A stretch of DNA of 58,065 nucleotides from positions 254 through 58,318 of the forward strand of contig JAMXCW010000013.1 in the NCBI GenBank assembly GCA_024451685.1. The letters are read 5' to 3'. Under the pieces are notes generated by a model. That model worked only from the letters and a program-made list of their open reading frames with translations, was not told the DNA's origin and did no database searches. A program made the position numbers and the translations under genes. Origin of the DNA: Candidatus Bathyanammoxibius amoris. GTDB lineage: Bacteria > Planctomycetota > Brocadiia > Brocadiales > Bathyanammoxibiaceae. Of this stretch, positions 8,884 through 18,458 are shown one piece after another (positions within the stretch are counted from its first letter, which is position 1; each line of letters opens with the position of its first letter).

Positions 8884-10557
8884 ATGCATTATGAATTGGC
8901 CCCGAAAAGACCCGTAAGGGCCTACACGGGCGCTAAACTCCATGCAAAGAACTGGGACTCCGAGGCCGCGCTCAGGATGATGATGAACTGCCTCGACCCG
9001 GACGTCGCAATACTCCCAAAAGAGCTCATCGCCTACGGGGGCGCGGGCAGGGTCGCGAGAAACTGGAAGGAATTTCACAGGATAACAAGGGCCCTGGAAA
9101 CGCTCGATAACGACCAGACACTCTGCGTACAATCAGGCAGGCCCGTCTACGTGGCAAAGACCTATCCCCACGCCCCCAGGGTAGTTATCGCCACCGCCAA
9201 CCTTGTGCCCGCATGGGCTACGGAAGAAAATTTTGACAGATACGACCGGATGGGCTTGACAATGTACGGACAGATGACCGCCGGGAGCTGGATATACATC
9301 GGCACACAGGGCATCCTCCAGGGCACCTACAACACCTTCGCCGCCCTGGCACAAAAGGAATTCAATACCGCCTCTCTTAAGGGCAGGTTCGTCCTCACCG
9401 CCGGTATGGGCGGGATGAGCGGTGCCCAGCCGCCCTCCGTCACCATGAACGAGGGCGTAATACTGGACGTAGAGGTAAGGGAGGCACGCGTGCAGAGGCG
9501 CGTCGACCAGGGATACTGCGACAGGATTACCCGCAGCCTCGATGAGGCGCTAGGCTGGGTCATGGAGGCAAAATCCGGCGGGAAACCACTATCGGTTGGA
9601 CTGGTCGGCAATGCCGCAGAGATACACCCCGAACTGGTAAGGCGGGGCGTTATCCCCGACGTAGTCACGGACCAGACCCCGGCCCACGATATCTACAGCT
9701 ACGTCCCAATCGGTGACGTGGCAGAGATGGACGGGCTCAGGGAAACGGATAAGGTTGAGTACAAGAAACGTGCGCTTGAGGCCATTGCCCTCCACGCCGG
9801 GGCAATATTGGATATGCAAAAGGCCGGGGCCATATGCTTCGACTACGGGAACAACCTGAGGGCGCGGGCTGAATCGGCAGGGGTCGGCATAAGAAATGCG
9901 GACGGCAGATTTAAATACCCCGGTTTCGTACCCGCCTACATACGGCCGCTGTTTTGTGAGGGCAAGGGACCGTTCAGGTGGGTCGCGTTATCGGGCGACC
10001 CGGAAGACATCAGCCGGCTCGATGACGCCGTACTCAAACAATTCCCCGGCGACACCGCGCTGACCCGGTGGATTACCCTCGCGCGGGAAAAAGTCCCGCA
10101 TGAAGGCCTCCCCGCGCGTATATGCTGGCTCGGCTACGGCGAGAGGGCGGCCTTCGGGCGCGTAATCAACGATATGGTAGGGAAGGGGGAGCTGAAGGCC
10201 CCTGTGGTGATTGGCCGCGACCATCTGGACTGCGGCTCGGTGGCATCGCCCTACAGGGAGACGGAAGACATGCGGGACGGCAGCGACGCCATCGCCGACT
10301 GGCCCCTCCTGAATTTCGCCCTGAACGCTATCTGCGGCGCAAGCTGGGTCAGTTTCCACCACGGCGGCGGTGTGGGCATAGGCAACTCACTCCACGCCGG
10401 TATGGTCATCGTGGCGGACGGCACTAAAGAGCGCGACGAGAGGCTTGAGAGGGTGCTCACCGCCGACCCCGGCATCGGCATAGCCCGCCACGCCGACGCC
10501 GGCTACGAAATCGCCGTCAATACGGCCAGAGAAAAGGATGTCAAGACACCGGAGTAA
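8884..10557 (+). CDS. hutU: Urocanate hydratase (urocanase)
   Basis: Urocanase converts urocanate to 4-imidazolone-5-propionate, the second step of histidine degradation, with a tightly bound NAD+. At 557 aa it is full length. Visible motifs are [25 protein letters not shown] (Gly-rich), [11 protein letters not shown], and [24 protein letters not shown] near the C-terminus (quoted in part: [18 protein letters not shown]). The other hut genes (hutH, hutI, hutG) are not nearby, so the gene is an orphan here. Codon use is like that of the neighbours. Confidence 0.94.
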   Translation: MHYELAPKRPVRAYTGAKLHAKNWDSEAALRMMMNCLDPDVAILPKELIAYGGAGRVARNWKEFHRITRALETLDNDQTLCVQSGRPVYVAKTYPHAPRVVIATANLVPAWATEENFDRYDRMGLTMYGQMTAGSWIYIGTQGILQGTYNTFAALAQKEFNTASLKGRFVLTAGMGGMSGAQPPSVTMNEGVILDVEVREARVQRRVDQGYCDRITRSLDEALGWVMEAKSGGKPLSVGLVGNAAEIHPELVRRGVIPDVVTDQTPAHDIYSYVPIGDVAEMDGLRETDKVEYKKRALEAIALHAGAILDMQKAGAICFDYGNNLRARAESAGVGIRNADGRFKYPGFVPAYIRPLFCEGKGPFRWVALSGDPEDISRLDDAVLKQFPGDTALTRWITLAREKVPHEGLPARICWLGYGERAAFGRVINDMVGKGELKAPVVIGRDHLDCGSVASPYRETEDMRDGSDAIADWPLLNFALNAICGASWVSFHHGGGVGIGNSLHAGMVIVADGTKERDERLERVLTADPGIGIARHADAGYEIAVNTAREKDVKTPE

Positions 10558-10757
10558 TGATTATCAGATAAAATGATACTATCAGCAGGATGCGTCTGGT
10601 CGCGCCTTTCCAGCCGTAGCGGGCCGCAAGAAATTTTTCTCTGGAATATGGTGTTTATATGCGTAACGTGCTATGCTTTTGCGACTGCTAAGCGGCTTGG
10701 TTAGCGCAAAGACTTGGTTGTTAACACTTTTCGACCAAGTAAGGGGGGGGGTAAAAA

Positions 10758-11174
10758 ATGACCGGAGACAAATCAGAAGGAATAAGAGTGCTCAAACACA
10801 AGATCTCAGGGCTGAAGCACAGCATGAATGGGGAAAAGCGCGCCCTGGGCAACTTAACGAGGAGCGTAGAGGGCCTGATCAAAGACGGCCTCAAGACGAA
10901 GGAGGCCCGAAGAGAACATTTTGAGCTTGTTCAGTCAAGGGACGACGTGCTGGATCAAATAAAGAACGACATGAAGAAGCTGGCCGACCTCAACGACGAA
11001 CTTGCCAGGGAGGAGAGAACTCCTCTGGAATGGTTGTGGTATATCCTGACCTCTCCGTTCCGGAGGCTGTGGAATCTACTCAAACGGCTTACCGGTCCCC
11101 TGACTTCGGCCGCCGGGGGAGAAGGGGTAGAATATCTTGCCCTGGAACTGGCTGAAGAGGCGGTGATACTGTAA
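10758..11174 (+). CDS. Small coiled-coil protein of unknown function
   Basis: I do not recognise this 138-aa protein. A run of nine or ten G residues ending 7 bases before the ATG could serve as ribosome site. Residues 1-90 are strongly charged and predicted helical (coiled coil: ISGLKHSMNGEKRALGNLTR, then repeated basic/acidic heptads). Residues 92-110 are Trp-rich and amphipathic (PLEWLWYILTSPFRRLWNLL), suggesting membrane-surface attachment. It ends in an acidic tail. It stands alone between hutU and a convergent glycosyltransferase. Confidence 0.6.
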   Translation: MTGDKSEGIRVLKHKISGLKHSMNGEKRALGNLTRSVEGLIKDGLKTKEARREHFELVQSRDDVLDQIKNDMKKLADLNDELAREERTPLEWLWYILTSPFRRLWNLLKRLTGPLTSAAGGEGVEYLALELAEEAVIL

Positions 11175-11178
11175 TTTA

Positions 11179-11193
11179 AGACGCGTCGCGTCT
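11179..11193. terminator. Short palindrome between convergent genes, possible terminator
   Basis: AGACGCG-T-CGCGTCT is a perfect 7-bp palindrome sited between the stop codons of two convergent genes. No T-run follows on either side, so an intrinsic terminator role is only suggested by position. Confidence 0.3.
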
Positions 11194-11201
11194 CACGGAG
11201 G

Positions 11202-12803
11202 CTACTGTTTGGAGACCAGGACGTATCTCTTTTTCACACCCTTGAACTCACTTCCCTGCAGGGAGGGATGGCGGCTCTTCAAGGCCTGGTAGTAGTCCGC
11301 GGCAACGATGCAATAGCCCGCCTCGGTGGAATCAAGAAATCTTATGAGTTCGTCTTCTGAAGAAATTTTCTTCGGGTACATGCTGCCGTAGAAGTAGAGG
11401 GTGTAACGTACGGGTAGACCATCGTACATAGCCAGTTGAGCGCCTTCCTTCATCATACCGCGTATTTCCTCATGCAGATGCCGGGTAGAGATTTTTCCCC
11501 CCGCCCTGGGCGCGAAGTACAGTGCCCGTGTGAAGCCGCAGACACTGAGCAATATAAGGCTCGCGGTGAAAAATGGGTAAAGAGATTTGCTGCGCCTGCT
11601 TAAGAGTAAAACCGCCGCACCGAACGAGACAAAGGCAACGGCGGCGATTATGATTAAATTGGTGCCAATGTCATGATTCCCGGCTATGCTGCCGGCAACA
11701 ACCCCGGCGGCGACGGCCAGCAGGTACAAAACGCCGTAAGAGACGTAATGCTGTCTCGCGGTAACGTCGTCAAGGTATTTATCTATGTAGGCCGCTACTA
11801 AAATAGAAAGCGCCGGGTAAAGGGGCAGAAGGTACGGGCTTCTTCTCTGGAAGGTCAGACTGAAACTCACATACATAACAGCCATCCATATCAGGAGAAA
11901 CGTCGTCTCTTTCTGTCCTCTCCCGTGTGAATAGTAATTGTAGAGGATCAATGGCAGGAAGAGGGACCATGGCGCAGCCCCCATAAAGACGTCACCCAGA
12001 TACTCTAAAGGGACGTCCCATTCGGTCTCCTTTTCCACCGTGTACAGGGCGATGTTTTCGCTATGGAACCAGCCAAAATATCCGGCACCCCCTTCCATAT
12101 AGGTAGGTATGGCCCAGGCAAGCACGATTAGCAGGAACGTGCCGACACACAGGAAGAAGTCTTTGCTCAATAAGAACAGAAAGTCGCGACAGTACACAAG
12201 GTAGAGAAAGGCAACCGCACTGGGGAAATAGAGTGAGAGCGGCCCCTTTGTTAACACCATCAGGGCAATCGCGACACCGGCCAGCAGCAAGTACTGCCGC
12301 AGTTTGTACGTATACCCGTAGTAAAACGACGCCAGGAACGAAGTGAAGAAAAAGGTATACATGGCGTCCATTCGCACGGCTCTGGCATAGGAGAAAATCT
12401 TTGGAGAGCACGCCAGCATAAGTGCGGCCAGCAGACCGGCCCTCGAGCCAAATAGCTTGCTGCCCAGGAAATAGGTGACCAGCACTATTCCCATCGAACT
12501 AAGCGCGGCAGGCAGGCGCGCGGACGTCTCCGTTATTGTCCCCGTAGCCGCGCTCAATAAAGCCACGGACCAGAAATAGAGGGGCGGTTTGCCGTGATAC
12601 TCCTCTTGAGCAAAATACGGTACTATCCAGTGGCCGTCCCTTAGCATCTCTTTCGCTATCTCTGCATAACGCAGCTCCGAACTGCTGCCGCTTAGATCAG
12701 GCGTGCCCAGACGGGGAAAGTACAGGAGGGAGCAGAAGACGATTAGTACTATAATATGTCCGCGGGTGCCCTGGAGATAGTTCATTAGAGGATAGATTAA
12801 CAA
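11202..12803 (-). CDS. ArnT/PMT-type membrane glycosyltransferase
   Basis: A 533-aa polytopic protein of the dolichyl-phosphate-mannose-type (PMT_2/GT83) family. These enzymes move a sugar from a polyprenyl-phosphate carrier to lipid A, a protein or another glycan at the outer face of the cytoplasmic membrane. The first periplasmic loop holds the family's acidic catalytic region (SSSELRYAEIAKEMLRDGHW) and YHGKPPLYFW, and SARLPAALSS follows. About eleven to twelve helices are visible, then a soluble C-terminal domain of about 130 residues. The start is uncertain: TTG at 12803 or ATG at 12785. The acceptor cannot be told from the sequence. Confidence 0.8.
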   Translation of the reverse strand: MLIYPLMNYLQGTRGHIIVLIVFCSLLYFPRLGTPDLSGSSSELRYAEIAKEMLRDGHWIVPYFAQEEYHGKPPLYFWSVALLSAATGTITETSARLPAALSSMGIVLVTYFLGSKLFGSRAGLLAALMLACSPKIFSYARAVRMDAMYTFFFTSFLASFYYGYTYKLRQYLLLAGVAIALMVLTKGPLSLYFPSAVAFLYLVYCRDFLFLLSKDFFLCVGTFLLIVLAWAIPTYMEGGAGYFGWFHSENIALYTVEKETEWDVPLEYLGDVFMGAAPWSLFLPLILYNYYSHGRGQKETTFLLIWMAVMYVSFSLTFQRRSPYLLPLYPALSILVAAYIDKYLDDVTARQHYVSYGVLYLLAVAAGVVAGSIAGNHDIGTNLIIIAAVAFVSFGAAVLLLSRRSKSLYPFFTASLILLSVCGFTRALYFAPRAGGKISTRHLHEEIRGMMKEGAQLAMYDGLPVRYTLYFYGSMYPKKISSEDELIRFLDSTEAGYCIVAADYYQALKSRHPSLQGSEFKGVKKRYVLVSKQ

Positions 12804-12862
12804 CTAAGTGTCATGTGCAATTGAATACAATATTACCGGAGGCAGAATGATAAAGATACTAT

Positions 12863-13267
12863 GTGCCTATGTCAAATGATTTGTTTTTGCTTGATTACCG
12901 GGAAAGACTTCTGATAGAATTTTCATGTATGGACGCCGGTTTAATAACCATAGAGGAATTTGGGCGGATAGACCTGCGGGTGGCCGAGATAACCTCCGCT
13001 GAAGACCACCCTGACGCCGACAAACTCCTTGTACTGAAAATAGACGCCGGTGACGGTATAGAGGGCAGACAACTGGTCGCGGGCCTGAAGGACCATTACG
13101 GCACTTCAGAACTGATAGGAAAGAAGATAATTATCGTGAATAACCTGGCACCGGCGATACTCAGGGGCGTGGAGAGCCAGGGCATGTTGCTTGCGGCCCA
13201 GGACGGCCGGAGTGTGGTTATCCTGGAACCGGAAAAGGATGTAAGCCCGGGCTCCAGGATCAGGTAA
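12863..13267 (+). CDS. tRNA-binding-domain protein (CsaA/MetRS C-terminal type)
   Basis: The body of this 134-aa protein is one OB-fold tRNA-binding domain as in CsaA or the MetRS C-terminal extension. It has FGRIDLRVAEITSAEDHPDA, then DKLLVLKIDAG, KKIIIVNNLAPAILRG and ESQGMLLAA. It probably binds the tRNA elbow. The start is uncertain. The first 22 residues are unlike the family, and an internal ATG at 12929 (MDAGLITIEEF) would give a normal 112-aa protein. Neither start has a good ribosome site. A strong GGAGG at 12839-12843 instead serves an ATG at 12847 that opens a 10-codon frame. Confidence 0.8.
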   Translation: MPMSNDLFLLDYRERLLIEFSCMDAGLITIEEFGRIDLRVAEITSAEDHPDADKLLVLKIDAGDGIEGRQLVAGLKDHYGTSELIGKKIIIVNNLAPAILRGVESQGMLLAAQDGRSVVILEPEKDVSPGSRIR

Positions 13268-13304
13268 TCCACTTACACAAAAGAAACTGGCAGGCGGTTG
13301 ACTT

Positions 13305-14432
13305 ATGAATGATAGCAAATGGAACGCAGAAAAGCTTAAATTCCTGGACGGACTCATCGGCAGGGGAAAGGGTGTAAGAGGTATGTTCGGGTCTGCCGAG
13401 GGTTTCCATGAAGAAGCCTTTGAGGAGTGGAAGACCAGTTCACTGGACTTTATGTTGGAGGAACTGGGGGAAGACAACCGGTTTTACAAGGATTTTGATA
13501 CTCGTGTGAACAAGGCGTCATTATCGAGTTGCAGCGTAGGGATAGGGGTGCTGACCGCGCTTAGAAAGTCGTTGGTGGAACCGCCTCCCGGGGAAGAAGC
13601 GAGGCCGTCCCCGGCAGAAAAACCGCCACAGAAAGAACCCGCAGCTAAGAAGACAAAACCAGGTATAGCGGAGGCGAAGGAGACACCACAGCCACCCAAA
13701 CGACCGCGCCTGAAGCTGGAAGAGGAACCTGCGGAAGAAACGCCTGCTACCGGGACAAAACCAGCGCAGGAGAAGCCCGCAGCTAAGAAGCCAAAGCCGG
13801 ATATAGCGGAGGCGAAGGAGACACCGCAGCCACCCGAACGACCGCGCCTGAAGCTGGAAGAGGTGCCTGAGGAAGAAACGCCCGCCGCCGGGACAAAACC
13901 GGCACAGGAAAAGCCGCTCGCAGAGAAATCTCCCACGGTGAATGCCGAGGAAAAGAAAAAGAAAAAGAAGAAGAAAGAGGAGAGACCTCGACCGACGGAA
14001 CAGTCTCGTCCGGAGGCGGAAGAGACGGCTAAAAAGGAGCCTGTCAAGGAAGAAGCGTGTGAGACGAAGTTGCCAACCGGTCTGGATATACAGGAGAATA
14101 TACTGTGGCAGGCCCAGGTCCAGCTTTCGCAGGGGCGTAAGGACGCCGCCGCAGTCCTCTGCGGTGCCGTACTTGAGGTGGCGTTGAGGTCTTTGTGCAC
14201 AAAAGACAATATCCCCGTCAAGGAGTGGGACACCATTGGAGACCTTAATGATAAACTCCTTGATAAGGGCGTTTATGACGAGGCCAAGCACAGTGAGTTT
14301 GTATCATGGTGGCACCTGCGCGAAGATGCTGCAGCAGTGAATTTTGACGTTTACAGCAAGGGTGACGTCGCGGCTATGATAAAGGGCGTGCATGACTTCC
14401 TGAAGGTTTTTTTCCCCGCGCCCAGGAATTAA
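13305..14432 (+). CDS. Hypothetical protein: repeat linker plus HEPN/DUF4145-like C-terminal domain
   Basis: 375 aa in three parts. Residues 1-100 are globular and not recognised. Residues about 100-250 are low-complexity, rich in Lys, Pro, Glu and Ala, with a 46-residue unit repeated (each has EAKETPQPP.RPRLKLEE). Residues about 265-375 form a helical domain (AAVLCGAVLEVALRSLCTKD, then LREDAAAVNFDVY) resembling DUF4145/HEPN proteins, but the usual RNxxxH signature is not intact. Function unknown. It lies 38 bp after the tRNA-binding gene and its stop is one base from the manA start, so the three may be co-transcribed. Confidence 0.7.
   Translation: MNDSKWNAEKLKFLDGLIGRGKGVRGMFGSAEGFHEEAFEEWKTSSLDFMLEELGEDNRFYKDFDTRVNKASLSSCSVGIGVLTALRKSLVEPPPGEEARPSPAEKPPQKEPAAKKTKPGIAEAKETPQPPKRPRLKLEEEPAEETPATGTKPAQEKPAAKKPKPDIAEAKETPQPPERPRLKLEEVPEEETPAAGTKPAQEKPLAEKSPTVNAEEKKKKKKKKEERPRPTEQSRPEAEETAKKEPVKEEACETKLPTGLDIQENILWQAQVQLSQGRKDAAAVLCGAVLEVALRSLCTKDNIPVKEWDTIGDLNDKLLDKGVYDEAKHSEFVSWWHLREDAAAVNFDVYSKGDVAAMIKGVHDFLKVFFPAPRN
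13641..13917 (+). repeat. 138-bp in-frame repeat inside the HEPN-like gene
   Basis: A unit starting at 13641 (gcagctaagaag) recurs at 13779 with a 138-bp period (46 codons). A decayed third start is seen near 13917. The copies differ at scattered bases, so this is older than the 66-bp repeat at the left edge. Confidence 0.8.
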
Positions 14433-14433
14433 A

Positions 14434-15486
14434 GTGGGTGTGATGAGGTTAGAGAAGCAGGGGGGCATGGTCAGAAATGACCTTTATCCCTTAAAATTCG
14501 CGAGTATTTATAAGAAGACCCTGTGGGGCGGTAACAGGCTGGGCACACTCTTCGGGAAGGACGTGCCGCCCGGCGGCTGTGTGGGTGAAGCCTGGGAGGT
14601 TGCCGACCACGGTGACGACAACAGTATTGTTATAAACGGCATCTATAAGGACATGCGTCTACGCCAGCTTATGGATGACGCAAAGGTGAATGACCTGCTG
14701 GGTCGCGGATGCAATACCACGGGCGGGAACAGATTCCCGTTACTGGTGAAGCTGATCGATACTTCGGAGAGATTGTCGCTTCAGGTACATCCCGGCGATT
14801 CATATGTTATGGCCAACGAGCCACCGGGAGAGTCCGGAAAAATGGAGGCATGGTACATCATACACGCCGACCCCGGGGCATGGATAATACGAGGGCTGCG
14901 ACCGGGAATCACCCGCGAGAACCTTGAACGCTCCCTGAAGGACGATAGTTTAGAGGATTGCTTAAATTTTCTATCTGTTAGTCCGGGCGACGTTATATTT
15001 ATACCACCCGGCACCCTGCATGCAATTGGCCCCGGGATAGTTCTCCTCGAGGTGCAGCAGAACTCGGACATTACCTATAGACTATGTGACTGGGGTCGAG
15101 ACAGGGAGTTAAACGTGCAAAAGGCCCTGGAGGTAATTAACTTTGCGCCACCGGCGGAGCACAGGCAAGACAAGACGCAGCCGGTTCTCCTTAGTCCGCC
15201 TCCAAAGAAGAGGGAACTGCTGCTGGAGTGCGAGAAGTTCATGCTGGAATCCCTTGAATTAGCAGACGAAGAGTGCGGCATGGATGACATGCCTGTGTTC
15301 CATATCCTTACCGTTATTGAGGGCTCGGGTACGATTGTTTACGGAGAGTCCGGGCGTCTTGACGTCTCGGCGGGTGAGTCAGTACTGGTACCTGCCGCGC
15401 TTAAACGTTATAAGCTGTGTCCGCACGGGCGGTGCAGGATTATCAAGACCGCTCCTGCTGTAGTTGTTCAGGAGGTTATATCTTGA
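14434..15486 (+). CDS. manA: Mannose-6-phosphate isomerase, type I
   Basis: The enzyme interconverts mannose-6-phosphate and fructose-6-phosphate for cell-wall and exopolysaccharide sugars. The cupin zinc site is visible: LSLQVHPGDSY (Gln, His), KMEAWYI (Glu) and FIPPGTLHAIG (His). The later VLLEVQQNSDITYRLCDW is typical of the bacterial short type I enzymes, as is the 350-aa length. GTG at 14434, ATG at 14443 and ATG at 14467 are possible starts; the third gives MVRNDLYPLKF, which is closest to the family. Confidence 0.9.
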   Translation: MGVMRLEKQGGMVRNDLYPLKFASIYKKTLWGGNRLGTLFGKDVPPGGCVGEAWEVADHGDDNSIVINGIYKDMRLRQLMDDAKVNDLLGRGCNTTGGNRFPLLVKLIDTSERLSLQVHPGDSYVMANEPPGESGKMEAWYIIHADPGAWIIRGLRPGITRENLERSLKDDSLEDCLNFLSVSPGDVIFIPPGTLHAIGPGIVLLEVQQNSDITYRLCDWGRDRELNVQKALEVINFAPPAEHRQDKTQPVLLSPPPKKRELLLECEKFMLESLELADEECGMDDMPVFHILTVIEGSGTIVYGESGRLDVSAGESVLVPAALKRYKLCPHGRCRIIKTAPAVVVQEVIS

Positions 15487-15596
15487 ATTCTCTGGTGATG
15501 TGTTTAATAATGGCGTCTCTCCGGAAAACGCCTCTTGCGGGTCAGTTGTTATGAGCGCAGGTTACATACGTAATTACAGCGGGCATCATTAATTAA

Positions 15597-16352
15597 ATGG
15601 AACGGCTGCAGAAAATACTGGCAAACGCGGGCATAGGCTCAAGACGGCAGTGTGAGAGACTGATTGCCACGGGCCACGTCACGGTCAACGGGAAGATTGT
15701 GAAGAAAATGGGAGTCACCGTGGACCCGCAGGGGAGTGAGATACGTTGCGATGGTATTTCAGTCAGCAGCGAAAAGAAGGTCTACTACCTGCTCAACAAA
15801 CCAAGGGGCTTCGTGTGCAGTAACTGGGACGAGCTTGACAGGCCCAGGGCCGTAGACCTTCTCCAGGACGTTCCTCAGAGGCTGTACACCGTAGGACGAC
15901 TTGACGCGGACAGCGAGGGCTTGATAATAATTACCAATGACGGAGAATTTACGAACCTCCTGTGCCATCCCCGCTACGGCGTCCCGAAGACCTACCGTGT
16001 GGAGGTAGGCGAACGTGTAGATGTGGACGAGGTTAAAGACTCGATGGGCAAGGGAGTCTGGCTCTCCGGTGGCAAGACCCTGCCCGCCAGGGTGAAAATT
16101 ATACGAGGAGGAAGGAGTAACTCGATTCTTGAGATAACGCTGCGGGAGGGCCGCAACAGGGAAGTCAGGCGGGTACTTGCCAGACTCGGCTACGCGGTAA
16201 GGTCGCTGAAGAGGGTCAAGATAGGCTGGCTCTCGGACCCAAGACTTAAGCCGGGAAGATACCGCCGCTTAAACAGGGAAGAAGTGGAAAGGTTTTATTC
16301 TTTGACAAATGACAAGACGGGCCCAAGAGGCCGGTTACAGGGTAAGAGATGA
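15597..16352 (+). CDS. rluB: Ribosomal large-subunit pseudouridine synthase, RluB type
   Basis: 251 aa with an N-terminal S4 RNA-binding domain (MERLQKILANAGIGSRRQCE) and the RsuA/RluB catalytic motif GRLDADSEGLIIITNDGE, where the Asp is the catalytic residue. The late KRVKIGWLSDPRLKPGRYR matches RluB/RluE-like enzymes. RluB makes pseudouridine at 23S position 2605 (E. coli numbering). The RsuA family is close, so RluB is the likeliest but not the only name. Its stop overlaps the thiC ATG as ATGA, so the pair is coupled. Confidence 0.85.
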   Translation: MERLQKILANAGIGSRRQCERLIATGHVTVNGKIVKKMGVTVDPQGSEIRCDGISVSSEKKVYYLLNKPRGFVCSNWDELDRPRAVDLLQDVPQRLYTVGRLDADSEGLIIITNDGEFTNLLCHPRYGVPKTYRVEVGERVDVDEVKDSMGKGVWLSGGKTLPARVKIIRGGRSNSILEITLREGRNREVRRVLARLGYAVRSLKRVKIGWLSDPRLKPGRYRRLNREEVERFYSLTNDKTGPRGRLQGKR

Positions 16353-17638
16353 CACAATTACTTAAGGCCAGAGATGACGTTATAACTGAGGAGATGCGCC
16401 GTGTAGCCCAAGACGAGGGCTGCGACGTTGAGGCGCTCAAGAAGAAGATAGTCGAGGGAAAGGTGGTTATACCCTCCAATCGACGCAGAAACGCAGGGCG
16501 GACGAAGAGCATTATAGGTATAGGTGAGGGTCTGAGGACAAAAGTCAATGCGAATATCGGCACCTCGCACGACTATCATCAGGTGGATGAAGAGCTGGAG
16601 AAGCTCAGGACCGCCGAGAAGGCAGGCGCAGACGCGGTGATGGACCTCAGCACGAGCGCCAACCTGAGGGAGGTCAGGCAGAGGGTGATGGAAGAGTCGG
16701 CCATTACCGTGGGTAGCGTGCCGATATACGAGGCCGTGGTGAAGGCCGCGACGAGAGGTAATGCCGTAAAGGACATGAAGGCCGGGGACATGATGGACGC
16801 CGTTAGAAGACACTGTGAGGACGGCGTGGATTTTGTAACGGTTCACTGCGGCGCTACAAGAGGGGTACTGAAGCTCCTCAACGAGGGCAAGAGGGTCTGC
16901 GGCGTGGTAAGCCGCGGCGGCGTCTTCTTGGTGGAGTGGATGGCGTTACACGGGAAGGAAAACCCCCTGTACGAGAACTTCGATGAACTATTAGACATAG
17001 TCATAGAGTACGACGTTACCCTCAGCCTCGGAGACGCCATGAGGCCCGGGGCGCTGGCTGATTCGTTTGACAGTGTGCAGGTGTACGAGCTCAACGTGCT
17101 GGCTGAACTGTGCCGGCGGGCAAGAGAACGCGGAGTACAGGTGATAGTTGAAGGACCGGGCCATGTGCCCATGAACCAGATAACCTCTCAGGTCCAGCTC
17201 CAGAAGGAACTCTGCGGGGGCGCGCCCTTTTATGTCCTGGGGCCGATAGTTACTGACGTAGCGCCCGGGTATGACCATATCACCTCGGCCATCGGTGGCG
17301 CCATGGCCGCCGCTGCCGGCGCGGACTTCTTATGCTACGTGACGCCATCCGAGCATCTCAGCCTGCCCGCCGTGCAGGACGTCTGGGACGGTGTCATGGC
17401 TGCCAGGATAGCCGCCCACGCCGCAGACATAGCGAAGGGCGTAAAGTCGGCATGGGAGTGGGACAAGACCATGTCACAAATGAGACGGGAGCGCAACTGG
17501 GAGGGGCAGTTCGACACCTGTATAGACAGAGAGAGGGCCAAGAGTTTCAGGGATACACGACCCACCTCGGACAATGACGACGTATGCTCCATGTGCGGAC
17601 TTTATTGTGTGTTCAAAGTAGCCGATGACGCTAAGTAG
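16349..17638 (+). CDS. thiC: Phosphomethylpyrimidine synthase ThiC, short form
   Basis: ThiC is the radical-SAM enzyme turning 5-aminoimidazole ribotide into HMP phosphate for thiamine. The 429-aa length is that of the short form lacking the N-terminal extension of the E. coli type. Visible: NIGTSHDYH, DAVMDLSTSAN, VTVHCGATRG, SRGGVFLVEWM, and EGPGHVPMNQI. The C-terminal Fe-S motif reads CSMCGLYC, a C-x2-C-x3-C spacing rather than the C-x2-C-x4-C of long ThiC. There is no room for a TPP riboswitch directly upstream, because the gene overlaps rluB by four bases. Confidence 0.94.
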   Translation: MTQLLKARDDVITEEMRRVAQDEGCDVEALKKKIVEGKVVIPSNRRRNAGRTKSIIGIGEGLRTKVNANIGTSHDYHQVDEELEKLRTAEKAGADAVMDLSTSANLREVRQRVMEESAITVGSVPIYEAVVKAATRGNAVKDMKAGDMMDAVRRHCEDGVDFVTVHCGATRGVLKLLNEGKRVCGVVSRGGVFLVEWMALHGKENPLYENFDELLDIVIEYDVTLSLGDAMRPGALADSFDSVQVYELNVLAELCRRARERGVQVIVEGPGHVPMNQITSQVQLQKELCGGAPFYVLGPIVTDVAPGYDHITSAIGGAMAAAAGADFLCYVTPSEHLSLPAVQDVWDGVMAARIAAHAADIAKGVKSAWEWDKTMSQMRRERNWEGQFDTCIDRERAKSFRDTRPTSDNDDVCSMCGLYCVFKVADDAK

Positions 17639-17672
17639 TTTTATCTAGCCCCATTATGTACTGAGTCTGCTT

Positions 17673-18458
17673 GTGGAGCAAAATCCAAATAAAATGAATA
17701 AAATAAAAGAAACGCATCCACTTTTGCATTTCATAATTGCAGATTATCATTCTAGTCTAACGAATTCACAAAACAAAAATAGAAGTTTACATGCTTTCGC
17801 TAGAGGCCTGACTACTATATATGACTATGATGTAAATATTTATAAACATTTTGAAAAAAGAATAATAACAGAGAAAGACTTTAAGAATTTTTGGAACGGT
17901 ACATTTGCAGAAATTATCGTAATGGCTTTTTACATTAGAGAAGAATTTAAAGTCGAGTTTGAAACAGAAGAAGCTGACCTAATATTAAAAATTGATGATG
18001 ACCCAATATACTTGGAGGTTTTCTCTATAAATCCAGATTTGAAAGTAGCACAGAATATAGAAGATATAAAATGTCATGATATAAAAACCCACTTGCCTAT
18101 TATAAATACAAGTTCTGTTAGAGGGAAACTTCATGGCAAATTAGGTGAAAATCAAGATCAGTTTAAAGACGGACGCAAAAATATTGCAGTTATTGAACTG
18201 AACAATACCGCTATAGCGGGGAATTTTCATATTTTAAGTAGTCTGTCAGGAGGTTACGAGATCCTATTGGATAAAAATACCGGAAAAGTTGTGAACGGAG
18301 GCTTTAATTGGAATAATAACAACTTTTTTACAACGGAGGGAGGTAAAAGGATTTCTGCCATAATTTGGTTCGATATGGGCGATTATGAAGACAGGAGGAA
18401 AATTAAGAATCCAAACGCTAGTTGTCTGATAGATGATATGATCTTGGAAGGATTATAA
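17673..18458 (+). CDS. AT-rich hypothetical protein, possible PD-(D/E)XK-fold
   Basis: I do not recognise this 261-aa protein. The region is visibly AT-rich against GC-richer neighbours on both sides, and its codons favour A/T, suggesting acquisition by transfer. Residues about 72-125 look like the core of a restriction-endonuclease fold: a helix with AEIIVMAFY, then EADLILKIDDD and a strand IYLEVFS. In an active enzyme the last strand would read E-x-K; here the Lys position is Phe, so the active site may be degenerate. The start is GTG at 17673 or ATG at 17694. Confidence 0.6.
   Translation: MEQNPNKMNKIKETHPLLHFIIADYHSSLTNSQNKNRSLHAFARGLTTIYDYDVNIYKHFEKRIITEKDFKNFWNGTFAEIIVMAFYIREEFKVEFETEEADLILKIDDDPIYLEVFSINPDLKVAQNIEDIKCHDIKTHLPIINTSSVRGKLHGKLGENQDQFKDGRKNIAVIELNNTAIAGNFHILSSLSGGYEILLDKNTGKVVNGGFNWNNNNFFTTEGGKRISAIIWFDMGDYEDRRKIKNPNASCLIDDMILEGL

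Noticed and set aside
13484-14291. Long minus-strand frames rich in Ser/Phe/Leu/Arg
   Set aside because: They mirror the Lys/Pro/Glu-rich repeat of the plus-strand gene; low-complexity codons create them.
16300-16360. TPP riboswitch before thiC
   Set aside because: thiC overlaps rluB by four bases and no THI-box-like sequence is seen.
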